6,285 bases of DNA from an uncultured Lachnospiraceae bacterium (lineage in GTDB: Bacteria > Bacillota > Clostridia > Lachnospirales > Lachnospiraceae): assembly GCA_910579495.1 (NCBI GenBank), contig CAJTVD010000096.1, positions 5,397-11,681 of the forward strand, written 5' to 3'. Shown here in pieces: positions 5,145 through 6,285 of the stretch (the stretch's first letter is position 1; each line of letters starts with the position of its first letter). Made by a program: the position numbers and the translations under genes. The notes beneath the pieces are model-generated. The model ran no database searches. It had not been told where the DNA came from and worked only from the letters and a program-made list of their open reading frames with translations.

Positions 5145-6221
5145 CTACAAAAGAGGAATAATTACCTCAAATTCAATGATATCATTTTCGCTCTTTGCTG
5201 TTATGCTGCCACCGTGAAGTTCCACAATTTCTTTTGCGATGGCTAATCCTAAACCTGCCCCGCCGCTTCTGGAACTTCTTGCAGTATCAAGCCTGTAAAA
5301 TTGCCCCAAAATACGTCCCAGCTTTTCCTGGGGAATCGTGTTACCGCAATTGGTAAATTTAATATTCAAATTTCCATCGTTTTGCATAGCCACAATACGG
5401 ATTGTACTGTCATCAAAACTGTAATTAACCGCATTTCTTAACAGATTATCAAAAACACGCTGCATTTTGTTGACATCGCACTTTATCATAGTATCTGGCA
5501 CTATTTCAAGCCCACATTTTAAATTCTTCTCTAAAAACATTGGCCCAAACTCGTATATAAGTTGTCCAAGCATTCGGTCCAAATTAACCCTACTGTACTC
5601 AAGAGTAATATTGGAAAGATTAAACCGCGTGATTTCAAAAAATTCGTTAATTAAATCTTCGAGATGCCCTGCCTTTTCCAAAGAAATTGACAAATACTTT
5701 TCCCTTAATTCTTCGGATATTTGGTTTTCGTCCCGCAGTAATGTTAAATACCCAATTACTGATGTGAGCGGGGTTTTCAAATCATGGGCAAGATAAACAA
5801 CAAGGTCATTTTTTCGCTGTTCTGCAAGTTCTGTTGCCAGTTTCCGTTGTTCAAGTGTATGCTTAATATAATTGATTTTCTTTTCGGTTACAGTTAATTC
5901 AGAAGGCAGGACAATATCTCCTGTATTTTCTTCTATCAGGGCATCTATACTACGGTTAATTTCTTGGAAATATTTGGAAAATTCATTCAGGTAAAACCGC
6001 AATATAATTGCAAATAATATTAGGAAAAGCACTATGAAGAAAAGGCCCATATAATCCCTAATATACATTGAATATACATTTAAAGCCCGGCCATAATCAT
6101 GATAGACAAAATTATCCAAAAGAACCACAAAAGTATTTGCTATGTGCCCTTTTAATAATAGAGAGTACAAAGTTGCTAAAGAGGCAAACGCCAAAAACAA
6201 CATTCCAAAAGTCCTAACCAA
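5145..6221 (-). CDS. vanS: VanS-type sensor histidine kinase (VanD-like), N-terminus cut by an in-frame stop
   Basis: The visible frame is 358 aa from TTG (6221). Two membrane helices (about 7-24 and 57-77) flank a sensor loop of about 32 residues, as in VanS. Next come a HAMP-like linker and coiled region (78-137), the H-box NDLVVYLAHDLKTPLTSVIG with phospho-acceptor H146, the N-box DNLLRNAVNYS (258-268), G1 NCGN (291-294), the F-box ILGQFYRLD (304-312) and G2 SGGAGLGLA (319-327). It strongly resembles VanS of VanA/VanD clusters as recalled. The family's F-box usually reads IFEQFYR, so F and E are replaced here. The frame continues upstream of the TTG for 6 sense codons to a TGA, beyond which it is open to the window edge. 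The TTG has no ribosome binding site. ATG at 6201-6203 (residue 7) has AGGA 8 bases upstream and keeps helix 1, so it is the better functional start. The partner VanR would lie outside the window. Either a shortened working kinase or a pseudogene. Confidence 0.85.
   Translation of the reverse strand: MVRTFGMLFLAFASLATLYSLLLKGHIANTFVVLLDNFVYHDYGRALNVYSMYIRDYMGLFFIVLFLILFAIILRFYLNEFSKYFQEINRSIDALIEENTGDIVLPSELTVTEKKINYIKHTLEQRKLATELAEQRKNDLVVYLAHDLKTPLTSVIGYLTLLRDENQISEELREKYLSISLEKAGHLEDLINEFFEITRFNLSNITLEYSRVNLDRMLGQLIYEFGPMFLEKNLKCGLEIVPDTMIKCDVNKMQRVFDNLLRNAVNYSFDDSTIRIVAMQNDGNLNIKFTNCGNTIPQEKLGRILGQFYRLDTARSSRSGGAGLGLAIAKEIVELHGGSITAKSENDIIEFEVIIPLL
6204..6215 (-). promoter_or_regulatory. 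Possible internal ribosome binding site for shortened VanS
   Basis: The minus strand reads AGGA (6215-6212), an 8-base spacer and ATG (6203-6201). This is the only ATG with a Shine-Dalgarno-like sequence downstream of the in-frame TGA and ahead of the first membrane helix. It could allow reinitiation after termination about 37 bases upstream. Confidence 0.35.
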
Positions 6222-6285
6222 TAATTTATTTGGTGTTAGTCAAAAAATGGGTTGGTCGCCCTTATAAGTCCGTTTATTTGGACAT
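6222..6285 (-). pseudogene. vanS: 5' remnant of the vanS frame upstream of an in-frame TGA
   Basis: Reading from 6284 leftwards in the vanS frame gives CPNKRTYKGDQPIF, then TGA (6242-6240), then LTPNKL and the TTG at 6221. This hydrophilic segment is what precedes the first membrane helix in VanS of the VanD type. Summing 14 codons, the stop, 6 codons and 358 gives 379, against about 381 for VanS(D). The window's last three bases form an ATG (6285-6283) one frame away (ATG TCC AAA TAA). If it was the original start, one extra A in the AAA run would be a second lesion; otherwise the start lies beyond the window. Loss of the start region by mutation is inference. Confidence 0.6.

Noticed and set aside
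6267..6285. Imperfect palindrome GTCC-N8-GGAC at the right edge as a site or repeat end
   Set aside because: The arms are only 4 bases and the sequence is explained as the 5' part of the vanS frame.

Overview
The window looks like low-to-mid GC Firmicutes DNA, most probably a gut clostridium (Lachnospiraceae-like). The reasons are strong AGGAGG-type ribosome binding sites, TTG starts, AT-rich spacers with extended -10 promoters, and the gene families present (ANT(6)-type adenylyltransferase, VanD-like VanS, VanZ, a BceAB-type transporter). No rRNA, tRNA, CRISPR array or insertion sequence was seen. The taxonomic call is inference from gene content.

Layout, left to right. Positions 1-126 hold no gene, only promoter-like sequence reading out of the window to the left. 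Positions 127-228 (minus) encode a 33-residue single-pass membrane peptide with a clear promoter and ribosome binding site; it is easily missed because of its size. Divergent from it, 376-1035 (plus) encodes a streptomycin 6-adenylyltransferase of the ANT(6)/AadE family. Its N-terminal nucleotidyltransferase domain is intact, but about 69 residues of the C-terminal domain appear to have been cut out in frame. Everything from 1056 to the right edge is on the minus strand. In transcription order it holds a VanS-like sensor kinase (5145-6221), a VanZ-family membrane protein (4465-5043), a spore-photolyase-like radical SAM protein (3578-4426), an XRE-HTH/ABC ATPase fusion (2365-3480) and a ten-helix FtsX/BceB-type permease (1056-2393). 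The permease converges on the adenylyltransferase with only 20 bp between them.

How the genes may work together. The kinase and VanZ are hallmarks of glycopeptide sensing and resistance, but no vanH/ligase/vanX genes lie in the window. The radical SAM gene follows VanZ closely and is probably co-transcribed. The HTH-ATPase and permease overlap by 29 bp and look like a self-regulated antimicrobial-peptide or cell-envelope stress transporter. The permease lacks the large extracellular domain that BceB uses for sensing, while its ATPase carries its own DNA-binding domain, so the pair may be a one-component version of a Bce module.

Two signs of decay or remodelling stand out. One is the in-frame deletion in ant(6). 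The other is an in-frame TGA near the start of vanS: the frame stays open on both sides of it, and the summed length matches full-length VanS of the VanD type. Together they suggest a resistance island whose genes have been partly inactivated or altered.
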